Source: Amphiura filiformis
Taxonomy: Eukaryota; Echinodermata; Ophiuroidea; Amphilepidida; Amphiuridae
Assembly: GCF_039555335.1 (NCBI RefSeq)
Contig: NC_092637.1
Location: forward strand, 37,429,026-37,493,025
Length of the DNA: 64,000 nucleotides
Reading direction: 5' to 3'
Made by a program: the position numbers and the translations under genes. This document shows positions 36,601 through 42,129 of this stretch, in pieces (positions within the stretch are counted from its first letter, which is position 1; every line of letters starts with the position of its first letter). A model generated the notes under the pieces. It was not told the origin of the DNA. It did no database searches and saw only the letters and a program-made list of their open reading frames with translations.

Positions 36601-37484
36601 ACAGATGTTATCTTTATTAGATAGCACTGACTTTACAGATGTGATCTTCAGTAGATAGCACTGGTTCACAGATGTTATCTTCAGTAGATAGCACTGGTTT
36701 ACAGATGATATCTTCAGTAGATAGCACTGGTTTACAGATGTTATCTTCAGTAGATAGCACTGGTTTACAGATGTTATCTTCAGTAGATAGCACTGGTTTA
36801 CAGATGTTTTCTTCAGTAGATAGCACTGGTTTACATATATATCTTCAGTAGATAGCACTGGTTTACAGATGTTATCTTCAGTAGATAGCACTGGTTTACA
36901 GATGTTAGGCCTATCTTCCGTAGATAGCACTGGTTCACAGATGTTATTTTCAGTAGATAGCACTGGTTCACAGATGTTATCTTCAGTAGATAGCACTGGT
37001 TTACAGATGTTATCTTCAGTAGATAGCACTGGTTCACAGATGTTATCTTCAGTAGATAGCACTGGTTCACAGATGTTATCTTCAGTAGATAGCACTGGTT
37101 TACAGGTGTTATTTTCAGTAGATAGCACTGGCTTTGCAAATGTTATCTTCAGTAGATAGCACTGGCTTTACAGATGATATCATCAGTAGATAGCAGTACA
37201 AACAAAAACAGTGTGACATTAGGCTGAAAATGAAGCTCTATTGGTCCAAAATCGGGGTCTAAATAGCCAAATAAATTCCAAAACAATTTTAGAACAAGGG
37301 GTAGGACCCTTCCCCAGAATCCATCCTTGAACCTACCTGTGGGTACCTTGAAGTGTTGTTTTAAGAACTTTGTAAGTTCATGCGCATGCACAGCATGTTG
37401 GTTGACGATGGTGATAGGATGCCCCACATGTACACCTGTTTGTACCCCGCCACTCTGCTGATGGCTTTGTGTGCTTGGTGCCAT
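12758..37484 (-). CDS. CCDC60: CCDC60-like coiled-coil protein, 12 coding exons, 678 aa (identity tentative)
   Basis: Twelve GT-AG exons (37484-37337, 35785-35565, 33821-33741, 32612-32454, 30101-29872, 29137-28961, 28112-27849, 25357-25200, 15602-15455, 14923-14771, 13709-13586, 12931-12758) join with every phase matching, for 2037 nt ending in TAA. No signal peptide or membrane segment is visible. Charged helical, coiled-coil-prone parts lie at about residues 155-215 and 490-545; a Gly/Ser/Thr-rich low-complexity part lies at about 340-410. The last exon (AIQFVMDNII, then QWLQQRKIP) and the segment with FIRDYLKDTR and CAKEIEERKRQL resemble, from memory, vertebrate CCDC60 (a DUF4698-type protein), whose biochemical function is unknown to me; a ciliary or testis role is inference. 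The start is the first ATG after an in-frame stop created by splicing the 5' leader. The gene model is strong; the family name is moderate. Confidence 0.8.
13250..13400. repeat. telomere-like foldback
   Basis: CAGTCCGAATTTTTAGGG opens a run of TTAGGG and variants (TTAGTG, TTAGCA). The run turns round into AACCCTAACCCTAAAAAT and ATGGACTG. The outer parts (GGCAGTCCGAAACAG and CTGATGGTGTTTCGGAC) also pair. It lies in intron 11 of the CCDC60-like gene. Confidence 0.75.
13586..13709 (-). CDS. CCDC60-like coding exon 11 (residues 580-621)
   Basis: Acceptor TTGTAACAG, donor GTATTC. It reads W-YVDMKAEAESAVGKDD and ELLQKVARFYLEDSRSIPNS, ending in phase 0. The donor is weaker than the others but the frame continues cleanly. 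Confidence 0.88.
13905..14285 (+). repeat. dispersed repeat family B, copy 1
   Basis: GGGGTAAATTCGGTTGG, ACAGCAATATTGTTTTTAGT and GAAGAAATAATAGTC recur at 48056-48400 in the same order. It is non-coding and intronic (intron 10). Confidence 0.8.
14290..14335 (+). mobile_element. hAT end relic
   Basis: CACTGCTCCTTGTCCATGGG followed by CTCTTGCTACACCACTG matches the right end of the hAT element at 34615-35141. Confidence 0.55.
14395..14520 (+). repeat. dispersed repeat family C, copy 1
   Basis: ATAAAATGTTAGCTTTTACT and AATTGGAATTTACTAC have a clear second copy at 35880-35975. Both are intronic in the CCDC60-like gene. Confidence 0.7.
14771..14923 (-). CDS. CCDC60-like coding exon 10 (residues 529-580)
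   Basis: Acceptor TTTATTCAG, donor GTAAGT. It continues the helix as ERCRTFRQKFHSCDSS and includes EKTVKHMRDVAPVTQVGIVP, ending IEIKPSK plus two bases. Confidence 0.9.
15057..15302 (+). repeat. dispersed repeat family A, copy 2
   Basis: It starts CTCTTCACGCGGGTGTCAAC and ends GGCTAGCATGCAGAGCATTA. It is highly similar to copies at 4226-4440 and 42130-42364. Confidence 0.8.
15455..15602 (-). CDS. CCDC60-like coding exon 9 (residues 480-529)
   Basis: Acceptor AATACAG after a 9.6 kb intron, donor GTATGTG. It reads NP-AKRPIQVSANGTAKD and then the charged helix LKENFTKTQRKLTREIMTDL ending ERMER. Phases match both neighbours. Confidence 0.9.
15699..15825. repeat. small foldback, intron 8
   Basis: ATTACCGAAAAGGGTGCAAC pairs with GTTGCACCCTATTCGGTAAT over a centre holding CCAAACCCTAATCC. 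It is MITE-like. A long plus-strand open frame across 15350-15778 is antisense to exon 9 plus this element and is not a gene. Confidence 0.7.
16310..16490 (+). repeat. dispersed repeat family D, copy 1
   Basis: GGGTCACATAATGCTCTTCA, CAATTTGTTGTGAC and AGGATAGCTCAGACTCCAT recur as a direct copy at 17785-17985, on the other side of the MITE cluster. Confidence 0.7.
16586..17021 (+). mobile_element. MITE with CCCAGCAAACACAAA ends, full copy
   Basis: It starts CCCAGCAAACACAAAACG and ends TTCTGTGTTTGCTGGGT, about 436 bases. Internal blocks include AAAAGGTTAGAAAAGGTTGT and CCCGACATTTAAATGTTATT. A full copy in the opposite orientation is at 27415-27816. It lies in intron 8. Confidence 0.85.
17022..17281 (-). 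mobile_element. MITE with TTTGCTGGG end, half copy
   Basis: It ends AAAACGTTTCTGTGTTTGCT then GGGC. It is the inverted counterpart of 25772-25990 (shared blocks include AAACACACTACAACAATATT as reverse complement with few changes). Confidence 0.8.
17282..18780. other. intronic stretch without recognised genes
   Basis: It holds a direct copy of repeat family D at 17785-17985 and C and A homopolymers near 18408-18470. Open frames at 18125-18325 and 18562-18768 have no recognisable domain and no convincing splice sites. All lies in intron 8 of the minus-strand gene. Confidence 0.5.
18789..19051. repeat. foldback MITE with arms of about 120 bases
   Basis: The left arm CATATCAAAAGGATGCACTT and GTCGGCTGCTGCATG pairs with the right arm CATGCAGCAGCCGACAAGTG and CATCGTTTTGATATG. 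The inner parts (AATAACTGGGAATAAATA and TATTTATTCCTAGCTATT) also pair. Confidence 0.85.
19055..19120 (-). repeat. repeat end, inverted copy at 21905-21980
   Basis: ACTCGTTGACTGCCGATAAA followed by GTCCCAATAA and GACTTAGTCACCGG is the reverse complement of the copy at 21905-21980; a third related piece is at 21425-21470. Confidence 0.7.
19281..20180 (+). repeat. tandem repeat, six units of 147-150 bp
   Basis: Units start with AGGTCGTACGGGGCTCAAAC at 19281, 19431, 19578, 19728, 19876 and 20023. Shared blocks are TCTGTCCTGGCAAGAAGA, TTAAGTCATCCGACCC and TCCCAGGGGTCATTTGAGGT. The array is GC-richer than its surroundings and intronic (intron 8). A partial seventh unit extends to about 20275. Confidence 0.95.
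20379..20621. mobile_element. MITE with AATAGAGGCCYTGCATG ends
   Basis: The left end ATAGAGGCCTTGCATGCGAC pairs with the right end TCATGCAGGGCCTCTATT; inner blocks (TAAATATGGCGGA and TCCGCCATAACTA) also pair. About 243 bases, non-coding. Confidence 0.75.
20622..21713. other. intronic stretch without recognised genes
   Basis: It contains TTAGGTTAGGTTAGG near 20711, a pyrimidine-rich CTCCTCCCCCTCC stretch near 21050 and a family end (GGGCGTTTTATCGGAGGTCA) at 21444. No gene is seen. Confidence 0.5.
21714..21793 (+). pseudogene. tRNA-Leu/Ser-like pseudogene or SINE head
   Basis: TGGCCGAGTGGTCTAAGGCG is a class II tRNA A-box/D-arm, and GAGTTCGAACC is a B-box. The acceptor arms GACCGAG and CTCTGCC pair at only five of seven positions. 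The anticodon stem pairs at only about three positions, and the T-stem is poor. It is more likely a tRNA relic or tRNA-derived SINE head than a working tRNA. Confidence 0.6.
21905..21980 (+). repeat. repeat end, inverted copy of 19055-19120
   Basis: GTCCGGTGACTTAGTC, then ATTGGGCGTTTTATCGGCAG and TCAACGAGTAATGG. With 19055-19120 it may mark the ends of a 2.9 kb inverted-repeat unit that encloses the 150-bp array. Confidence 0.6.
22190..22330 (-). repeat. dispersed repeat, inverted copy of about 640-790
   Basis: GAGTATGAGTTTTTGTACCC, CAAAGGTCATTCAATGAATG and TTGTGGATCCTAGTGGATG are the reverse complement of the first-kilobase copy with few changes. Confidence 0.7.
22331..23080. other. intronic stretch, nothing recognised
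   Basis: A minus-strand open frame of 68 codons (22332-22538) has ordinary amino-acid composition but no family or splice evidence. The rest is non-coding. Confidence 0.45.
23085..24000. repeat. cluster of related repeats (AACCTCAACGG family)
   Basis: CCAAACCTCAACGGTTTTTG (about 23080) and CGAACCTCAACGGATTTAG (about 23853) open two diverged direct copies, each followed by a CAATGACRACGTCAAAA block; a partial inverted copy lies at 23230-23400. A tRNA-like segment lies between them. Confidence 0.6.
23676..23750 (-). pseudogene. tRNA-Gly-like pseudogene or SINE head
   Basis: On the minus strand it reads GCCCTCCGTGGTCTAGTGGT (A-box), ACCTGCCACCCACGCGG in the anticodon region and GAGTTCGATCCCC (B-box). 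It resembles tRNA-Gly(GCC), but the acceptor stem does not close. Confidence 0.55.
24105..24400 (+). repeat. tandem duplication, unit about 173 bp
   Basis: CTAGTTAACGTCGCTGTGTG, AAAAATAACCGGCCAATATT and AACATGTCCTAAATTTTTAG occur at about 24112 and again at about 24285. Confidence 0.9.
24401..25199. other. end of intron 8, nothing recognised
   Basis: AT-rich non-coding sequence next to the donor of exon 8. The string AGCACATAGCACATAGTG near 24822 is a minor local duplication. Confidence 0.5.
25200..25357 (-). CDS. CCDC60-like coding exon 8 (residues 427-479)
   Basis: Acceptor TTGTTGCAG, donor GTATGTGTG. It joins as AWKK-FGRVGGIISKMKPQPQ and ends QQHRLSVNP plus one base. The exon is 158 bases; skipping it would shift the frame. 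Inverted MITEs lie in both neighbouring introns. Confidence 0.9.
25772..25990 (+). mobile_element. MITE half copy, inverted relative to 17022-17281
   Basis: It starts CCCAGCAAACACAAAACGTT and continues TTTTGGTTTAGGTAAAAACG. It stops inside the family consensus near TTAAATAACATTG. It lies in intron 7. Confidence 0.8.
26040..26690 (+). repeat. CAGACAGCTATATCATCTGA array with a 173-bp tandem duplication
   Basis: The 20-mer TCAGACAGCTATATCATCTG and close variants recur about ten times. TCAGA and TCTGA at its ends are complementary, as is the central ATAT. A larger unit starting GAAATCAACTGTCTATATTA at 26321 is repeated almost exactly at 26494. It lies in intron 7. Confidence 0.85.
27415..27816 (-). 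mobile_element. MITE full copy, inverted relative to 16586-17021
   Basis: The left end AGTAAACACAGAAATGTTCT and the right end AAAACGTTTTGTGTTTGCTG close the element. AACCTTTTGCGAATGATGTC is the reverse complement of the block just inside the 16586 copy. It ends 33 bases from the donor of exon 7. Confidence 0.85.
27849..28112 (-). CDS. CCDC60-like coding exon 7 (residues 339-427)
   Basis: Acceptor TTCTTATAAAG, donor GTAAGTG. A Thr/Ser/Gly-rich linker (RPAGTMTTACTMTSTRPCT, later ARHAGGGGKVTSRSH) leads into LSPTQIAWKK. A MITE end lies 33 bases beyond the donor. Confidence 0.9.
28113..28960. other. intron 6, no gene seen
   Basis: AT-rich, with a GC island CCGGTTTACGGGCCCGACCG near 28267. No feature beyond splice sites is supported. 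Confidence 0.5.
28961..29137 (-). CDS. CCDC60-like coding exon 6 (residues 280-339)
   Basis: Acceptor CTTCAG, donor GTACAT. It reads LSFNRNRRAVIQKLDAIYKV then MNALHNMKSRDLKTRIPLP and ends VPVAERGGI plus two bases. It is one of the more conserved-looking helical blocks. Confidence 0.9.
29342..29550. mobile_element. hAT-like MITE
   Basis: It starts CAGTGGCGGTGCCACGG and ends CCTGGTGCCGCCACTG, about 209 bases. No clear 8-bp duplication flanks it. It lies in intron 5. Confidence 0.75.
29595..29712. repeat. small foldback with TTAGGG-like centre
   Basis: CTTGTAAATATAGG and GGGCAATGGGAAGGAGGT on the left pair with ACCTCCTTCTCATTGTCC and TTGTAAATATACAGG context on the right; the centre has GGGGTTAGGGTTAGGGA. 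Confidence 0.6.
29872..30101 (-). CDS. CCDC60-like coding exon 5 (residues 204-280)
   Basis: Acceptor TTTTATAG. It starts ERKRQLAEDADTSNN, continues FLPPEMSHRDVTGFPSSHY and ends EVEMERMR (split codon) before GTATGA. The Ser/Thr-rich middle is probably disordered. Confidence 0.9.
30273..31099 (+). repeat. tandem repeat, three units of about 280 bp
   Basis: Units start CCCATTCAGTGATCCCAGAG at 30273, 30558 and 30837. Shared blocks are GAAGAATAGGAGTCATTAAA and ATACATGAAGCTAATTTGAG. Units 2 and 3 are nearly identical; the third is truncated at its end. It lies in intron 4. Confidence 0.95.
31470..32432. mobile_element. MITE of the GCAAACACAAA family split by a TTAA element
   Basis: Bases 31470-31693 resemble the 25772 copy (GATCACAAAAAACATTTTTA, then TATGAAAACACTTCAGCAAT). 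Bases 32365-32432 give the other end (TATATAACCCGGCATTTGAA, then CGTTTTGTGTTTGCCGGG). The insert between them is the TTAA element at 31694-32364. The right end is 21 bases from the exon 4 donor. Confidence 0.7.
31694..32364. mobile_element. TTAA-flanked palindromic element, copy 1
   Basis: It is bounded by TTAAGGGATCTGGAATGAGC and CGTTCATACCCCTTCCCTTA then A. Its interior is a long palindrome: AGCCGACGATCAATTGAAAA pairs with TTTTCAATTGATCGTCGGCT, and ATATGGATTTTTTTCCCAAA pairs across the centre. Copy 2 is at 42365-43540. TTAA targets are typical of piggyBac-type transposition (inference). Confidence 0.85.
32454..32612 (-). CDS. CCDC60-like coding exon 4 (residues 151-203)
   Basis: Acceptor TTTTTCAG and donor GTGAGTAG; 53 codons in phase 0. 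It contains EVDMATAGFTFIRDYLKDTR and KGGQAFEKCAKEIE, a helical segment continued by exon 5. An old MITE end lies 21 bases beyond the donor. Confidence 0.9.
32785..33199. mobile_element. foldback MITE between two CAT-rich microsatellite tracts
   Basis: CTAGATTTTGCGGTTCTCG pairs with AGAACCGCGAAATCTAG. Inner blocks CTTGACACAACTTAATCAAC and GTTGATTAAGTTGTGTCAAG are exact complements. CAT/ATC repeats lie on both sides (32731-32760 and from 33220). Confidence 0.85.
33220..33740. repeat. ATC/GAT trinucleotide microsatellite of about 520 bases
   Basis: Nearly uninterrupted CAT/ATC repeats with scattered GTC, ACC and TTC variants. It translates as poly-Ser, poly-Ile or poly-His on one strand and poly-Met on the other. 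These frames are low-complexity artefacts. It runs right up to the exon 3 donor at 33740 in intron 3. Confidence 0.95.
33741..33821 (-). CDS. CCDC60-like coding exon 3 (residues 124-150)
   Basis: An 81-base exon of 27 codons, LPLPGIGFGGGHHVTV then SPTNENEARHK, between acceptor TTCAG and donor GTGAGATGATG. The donor runs directly into the ATG/CAT microsatellite. Confidence 0.85.
33822..34575. other. intron 2, nothing recognised
   Basis: AT-rich non-coding sequence before the nested transposons. No feature is supported. Confidence 0.5.
34615..35141. mobile_element. hAT-like element with 8-bp target duplication GGAATTCC
   Basis: It starts CAGGGGCATAGCAAGCAGG and ends CTCTTGCTATGCCCCTG. It is flanked directly by GGAATTCC at 34607-34614 and again at 35142-35149. 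An 8-bp duplication and CAG...CTG ends are diagnostic of hAT insertion. The host sequence on both sides is itself a repeat beginning CAGTGGCAGTGCC at 34580. Confidence 0.9.
34724..35081. mobile_element. second hAT-like element nested inside 34615-35141
   Basis: It starts CAGGGCCGGATTTACCATTG and ends AAGGTAAATCCCGCCTG; inner blocks GGTCCAGGGCCCC and GCCCAGGGCCCC also mirror. The flanking duplication is no longer readable. Confidence 0.75.
35565..35785 (-). CDS. CCDC60-like coding exon 2 (residues 50-123)
   Basis: Acceptor AACAG; reads AQPYKAEKLTRRTSRTCVG, includes EKWRKHFARRQDHLNEGFF and ends DVLAKCLPKK before GTAAGC. It is basic and helical, and ends in phase 0. Confidence 0.85.
35880..35985 (+). 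repeat. dispersed repeat family C, copy 2
   Basis: ATAAAATGTTAGCTTTTATT and ATGGGAATTTACTACC match the copy at 14395-14520. Confidence 0.7.
36033..36196 (-). mobile_element. hAT-like element, same family as 7338
   Basis: Its right end CCCCTATGACACTAAGGCAC then TG mirrors the 7338 end. TTTTTCGGCCATTTTCCTAT and CAGATCGATTGGGGGA are shared. It lies in intron 1. Confidence 0.7.
36276..37197. repeat. 33-bp minisatellite, about 27 units, in intron 1
   Basis: The unit is GTTATCTTCAGTAGATAGCA followed by CTGGTTTACAGAT, with C/T and T/A variants. TATCT and AGATA form a 5-bp stem over TCAGT. Because 33 is divisible by 3, long open frames run through on both strands (plus MLSSVDSTGLQ, minus ICKPVLSTEDN per unit). 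The array lies between coding exons 1 and 2, whose phases join without it, so it is not expected to be translated. Confidence 0.95.
37337..37484 (-). CDS. CCDC60-like coding exon 1 (residues 1-49)
   Basis: It starts MAPSTQSHQQSGG and ends HAHELTKFLKQHFKVPT plus one base before the donor GTAGGT. Phase 1 joins to exon 2 as KVPT-AQPYK. The upstream acceptor is ATATCACAG or TATTATAG; both put in-frame stops before this ATG. Confidence 0.85.
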
Positions 37485-37792
37485 GATCACTATAATATCA
37501 TTATGTATGTATGCTGTGATATTTGGGAATGTAAACACAGAATATCAGAATCAACTTCATCATCATTATCGTCATTGTAAAATGTTATAGCATAATCAAC
37601 ATCATCCTCATCATTATGAACACCACCAACGCTACCACCACGATTATATCATAAAAGTGTCCACTCTCCATGTAATGCATCAAATTTAGTTAATTTACCA
37701 TCATTCTGCGGACAACTTTCTGAGAAAATCACTTGCATCGTGCGACTAAAAACTAAAGCCGAAAATCCAACTTTGTTAAGCTTACCTCAGAG

Positions 37793-37806
37793 CTTACCTT
37801 GGTAAC
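37793..37806 (-). promoter_or_regulatory. near-consensus X-box (RFX-type) motif
   Basis: The minus strand reads GTTACCAAGGTAAG. The X-box consensus is GTNRCC, 0-3 spacer bases, RGYAAC; only the last base differs. It overlaps the 5' UTR splice donor. RFX X-boxes mark cilium genes, which would suit a CCDC60-like product, but one motif is weak evidence. Confidence 0.35.
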
Positions 37807-38018
37807 TTTGATGAACTTCAGGCAATGCAAATTTGCTGGACGAGAGACTTTCATAAAACACTGCTGCTTCGGCTCGGGCTGTTCAAGTTGCCAGAGCTGG
37901 TTGCTATTTATCAACATCATGCATGTGCGCGCGTGCATTGTGCGTGAACAAAGGCACACGCAATGGTATTACGCCGTGACGCGCTGACGTTTCTTCAAAA
38001 TCCCCGCGGTTGCCGTGT
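37798..38018 (-). other. probable non-coding first exon and core promoter of the CCDC60-like gene
   Basis: On the minus strand TTACCAAG is followed by GTAAGC (37797-37792), and a second GTAAGC donor lies 12 bases further on. This offers a 5' UTR exon that splices to ATATCACAG before exon 1. The region above is CpG-richer than its surroundings (GCGCGCGTGCATTGTGCG, CCGTGACGCGCTGACG). The transcription start is not determinable. Confidence 0.45.
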
Positions 38019-38142
38019 AGACCCTCCCTCGGGTCCGTGGAGAACGACTGGTAATGTAGATTACATAGCATTAAAAATCAAGACCCTCCCTCGGGTCCGT
38101 GGAGAACGACTGGTAATGTAGATTACATAGCATTAAAAATCA
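38019..38142 (+). repeat. exact 62-bp tandem duplication
   Basis: AGACCCTCCCTCGGGTCCGT with GGAGAACGACTGGTAATGTA is present at 38019 and again at 38081 with no visible change. A shortened GACCCTCCCAGTC follows at 38155. Confidence 0.95.
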
Positions 38143-39529
38143 ACCCAATACACGGACCCTCCCAGTCTGTAGGCAATTTGACTTCCAGCTCCCACAAACT
38201 GCTGGAAGTTCACTTTTACGGATTTGGAGTCACGCAATCTTTCTATATACCACGTCCGTGTTCTCACTGCCTCACCGTTTGTGTAAGCAGTGGTGTAAGC
38301 GACTACAATTACCGACCAATCAATACAGCTTGGCGGCGTGGCGATATTCGAAGAAGCTTGAAGCTTCCCTTGATAAATAATGAGCAAACATTTGCAAACC
38401 GCACGCGCACATGTACGCATATGGACAATAGGACTAAATCAAGTCGAGTGGTTTATTTACATAACGCGTAATGTTGATCGAGTTTGACAGTGATACAGTG
38501 TCTTTACCATTTATTAGTGATTTGAAACTTTTAAGAATTGAGTAATTTTTTCCGAGTAATTGAAATGCAAGATATTTTATTTTAGGCTGGGTTTTAGGTA
38601 TGTTTTTTACTGCTGAGAATTTTGTGCTGAATGTAATATGGGATCAGTTCCCGAAGGATTTGAAGGAAGTGGGATTGGAATTACATTTGACAAACAATAT
38701 CAAAAACATTGAAAGAAAGTATATTCAAAATATCATGAATATTGATTTGTTTGTTTTTGTTTGTTTTTAATTCTTTTTTGGACGGTGAAGTTATAGTGTG
38801 TCTTCGGTGAAGGAAAATTATACCCCACCCCACCCCCAAAAGGGTACCCAACTATAAATCTAAAATCATTTTTGAATAAAATTTCAAGCAAATTATGCCC
38901 ATAAATCAGAATATTCTTTTACTTCATTTATAACAAAGTGAATCTTGCTATACTTTTGGCTTTTCATGGGGACGTAGAAGAAGGAAATTTGCACCCAAAA
39001 AAGGAGTCAAGATTCTTCATTTTGTGGAGTTTCCTAAAATTCTATCTATGAATAAAAATTGTAAAAAAAAAAAATCAATTATGTTTTTATTCTATAGTAA
39101 CTACAGAAGTATCGTGATAAAATAAAGCAGGGGTGGCAGAAGAAGGGACGGCAAAAGAATTATTAAAAATAGACATGATAGAAAAAAATACAAAAACATT
39201 TGTGCCCGCTGAGAGAAAAAAGTTAACATTGCACGTATAGTAGGCCTATGCCTAAAAAACATACAGTCGGGTCGATCGGAAGTAGCCTAGGTCTTATAAT
39301 AGGCCTGCAATTACTTTAGGCATTGCTTGAAGGCGGGTCCTCGTCCTAAAAGCATGTGAAAATTACTGCCGGCCCGCCAATATTCAGGGCCCGTCGCGCG
39401 TCGTCACATTTTGTGACCAAGTCAGTATTATTAAGACGGACTCCGTGCTGACTTTAACACCAATTCATGCATGCTTTAATATTGTGAGTCTCAACTCTCA
39501 AGTCTTGTAAAGCAATGATTTAAATAGTG
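38143..39529. other. intergenic stretch, nothing recognised
   Basis: The first 300 bases are GC-richer (promoter-side flank of the minus gene); the rest is AT-rich. No gene or element end is supported. Confidence 0.5.
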
Positions 39530-40470
39530 TAAAAATGATGCACCAAATGGCTTCAATTGAGCCTTCATTTTGAACAATTTCGCAACTTCTGAGGGGGGGG
39601 GGAACATCCCCCTCAAACACTCCCCTGCGTAGTGGATAAACAAGTAGCCATTTTCGCTTCTGCTTTCAATATTTGCCAGACTTCAAACTAAAATTTTACA
39701 CAAAATAGTGCCAAAATGGTCCATCAAATCGCTTCAATTAGGTCTTCATTTTGCCAAAGTTTCTTACATCCCCCTCAGACACCCCCCTGTAGCTGTAGTA
39801 CACAAACAAGTATATAGCCATTTTTTGCTTTCGACACTTTCCAATTTATGTTAAACACAATTTATGTAGGGAAAACTTGTCCATTAAATTAGCACGAAAG
39901 GCTTCATGGACCGCCCATTTCACAATTTTTTTCGGCTTTTCAAACTAAAATTGTACACTCTAGGCCTTTAGTGTCAAAATGGTCCACCAAATCGCTTCAA
40001 TTAGGTCTTCATTATGCAAAAGTTTCTTACTTCTAGGGGAACATCCGCCCTCAGACACCCCTCTGCATTGTGGCCAAACATATTACCATTTCCGCTTCTG
40101 TTTGCAACATTTCCCAATTTTTGTTTAACACAATTCATAGGCCTACAATAATAGGAAAACTTGTCCACAAAATTCGCGCAAAAGGTTTCATGGACCGCTC
40201 ATTTCACAATTGTTTGGGCTTTTTCAAACTAAAATTTTACACTCTATAGTGTCAAAATGGTCCATCAAATCGCTTCAATTAGGTCTTCATTTTGCACAAG
40301 TTTCTTACTCCTCAGGAGGAACATCCCCCCCCTCAGACACCCCCTGCGTTGTGGTCAAACAAATTACCATTTTTCGTTTCTGCTTTCGACATTTACCAAT
40401 TTTTGTTAAACATGTTTAACACAATAAATTTATAGGAAAAACTTGTCCAAGAAATAAAAAAAAAAAAACC
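39530..40470 (+). repeat. degenerate tandem repeat, about four units of 180-280 bp
   Basis: TCGCTTCAATTAGGTCTTCA recurs (about 39545, 39726, 39990, 40266), each followed by AAGTTTCTTACTTCT-like and ACATCCCCCTCAGACACCCC blocks. The last part CGAAATGCCAAGAAGGTATG also occurs in the 51 kb array. Confidence 0.8.
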
Positions 40471-41319
40471 TGCGCGAAATGCCAAGAAGGTATGCCTACG
40501 ATCCCCAAGGTGTCAAATGAAAACAAAGTCCCCCCCGGCTGATGCAACATGGTTCAGCTATATAGTGACAACCGCTCTAGTAGGCCTATTTGGTATGTCG
40601 GCACACAGACGGCTAGCGGCTCGTCGGCAATCATTGACTCTTATACACCCCCTAATGAAAAAGGTCTGGCGACGCCCTGTATCTATGAATAAAAATGTAA
40701 GAAATTATTAAATTTGGAGCTGGGGCAAACATTTTTTACTCAGTCGTCTCGAAGGGTGGGGCAAGCAATGTTACTTTTTCCAGCCGAGAAGGGGGAGCAA
40801 GCAATTTTGTCACATATTCATGGGACGTCTTCAGTGCCGCCGAGAGCCATTACGGGCCCGGGGGCCATGTGAACACACGGGACCCTTTGATCAGTGATGT
40901 GCAGGACTTCATAAACAGTGATAAGTGTGTGTGTGGGTGGGGGGGGGCAACAGTGGCGTGAGTGGTGAGGGACGGAGGTTGGTGTAAAATCCTTAAACAG
41001 AATGTTGCAGCGGAGCAAAAGTAGCATGTTTAGCTGCCAATAAATCAAATATGAACATTGAAGGAGACAAATGGCAAAGCGCGCACAAATTTGCAATTCT
41101 AAAGTGGCATTTTGCTCCCAAATAAAGTTTCTCTTAACAACTTACACACGAAGTGCAAAAAAAAATTGCCAATTTTAAGCCAATTTAAGCTAAAATGATC
41201 CAAGTATGAATCGTTAAGTTGGTCAAAATTTGAAATTTGAATTAGCGAGTTTTGCTCCCAGATTGGACTTATTGAAACCATAGGTATTGAAACAAACTCC
41301 GTGCGAAGCGCGGAAAAAT
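40471..41319. other. intergenic repeat-rich stretch
   Basis: It contains strings shared with other repeats here (GGGGCAAGCAATTTTTG-like text) and a G homopolymer near 40940. No gene is seen. Confidence 0.45.
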
Positions 41320-42045
41320 TGCCAATTTTAAGGTAAATGATCAAATAGGCCTAATAAACTGATGGGCACAATGCGGGCAAAGCGCGCGAAAATGTGCAAT
41401 TAGTGTTCCCACGATTAAGCTGCACTCTCCTGATTTCTCAAAGATTTCATTATATCGAGGATGATCAAACAGAAAATCAAGTGAAATATTTATTAGAAGG
41501 TGTGCTTCAAAAAGGCTATCTTGGTTTTTTTTAAATGCACGTCTCTTTTCTTTTCTTTTTTTTTTTTTTTACGGGCCCGCAATTTGTTTGATTTTTATGA
41601 GCCGTACGCGTAAGAAGAGCAAAGAAAACAGACCTTATATATGGACCCGTGCAAAGAAAAGATACCGTAGTGGGCCCGTAAAATTGCCAATTTTAAGGTA
41701 AATGATCAAATAGGCCTAATAAACTGATGGGCACAATGCGGGCAAAGCGCGCGAAAATGTGCAATAGTGTTCCCACGATTAAGCTGCACTCTCCTGATTT
41801 CTCAAAGATTTCATTATATCGAGGATGATCAAACAGAAAATCAAGTGAAATATTTATTAGAGGGTGTGCTTCAAAGGCTATCTTGTTTTTTTTTTTAAAT
41901 GCACGTCTCTTTTCTTTTTCTTTTTTTTTTTTTTACGGGCCCGCAATTTGTTTGATTTTTATGAGCCGTACGCGTAAGAAGAGCAAAGAAAACAGACCTT
42001 ATATATGGACCCGTGCAAAGAAAAGATACCGTAGTGGGCCCGTAA
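41320..42045 (+). repeat. 362-bp tandem duplication
   Basis: ATTGCCAATTTTAAGGTAAA at about 41320 recurs at about 41682, followed by nearly identical sequence (ATTATATCGAGGATGATCAA, GAGCCGTACGCGTAAGAAGA). Differences are small indels in T runs, so the event is recent. Confidence 0.95.
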
Positions 42046-42129
42046 AAAGCAAAGAAAAGATACCATAGGCCCGTAAAGGAACGAAAAGAGACCTCAGTGA
42101 GTATGTAAGCAAAGAAAAGATACCTTAGT

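Noticed and set aside
36442-37139. A 228-codon minus-strand open frame of ICKPVLSTEDN repeats and matching plus-strand frames
   Set aside because: The 33-bp tandem repeat is divisible by 3 and lacks stops by composition. Exons 1 and 2 of the surrounding gene splice over it in phase.
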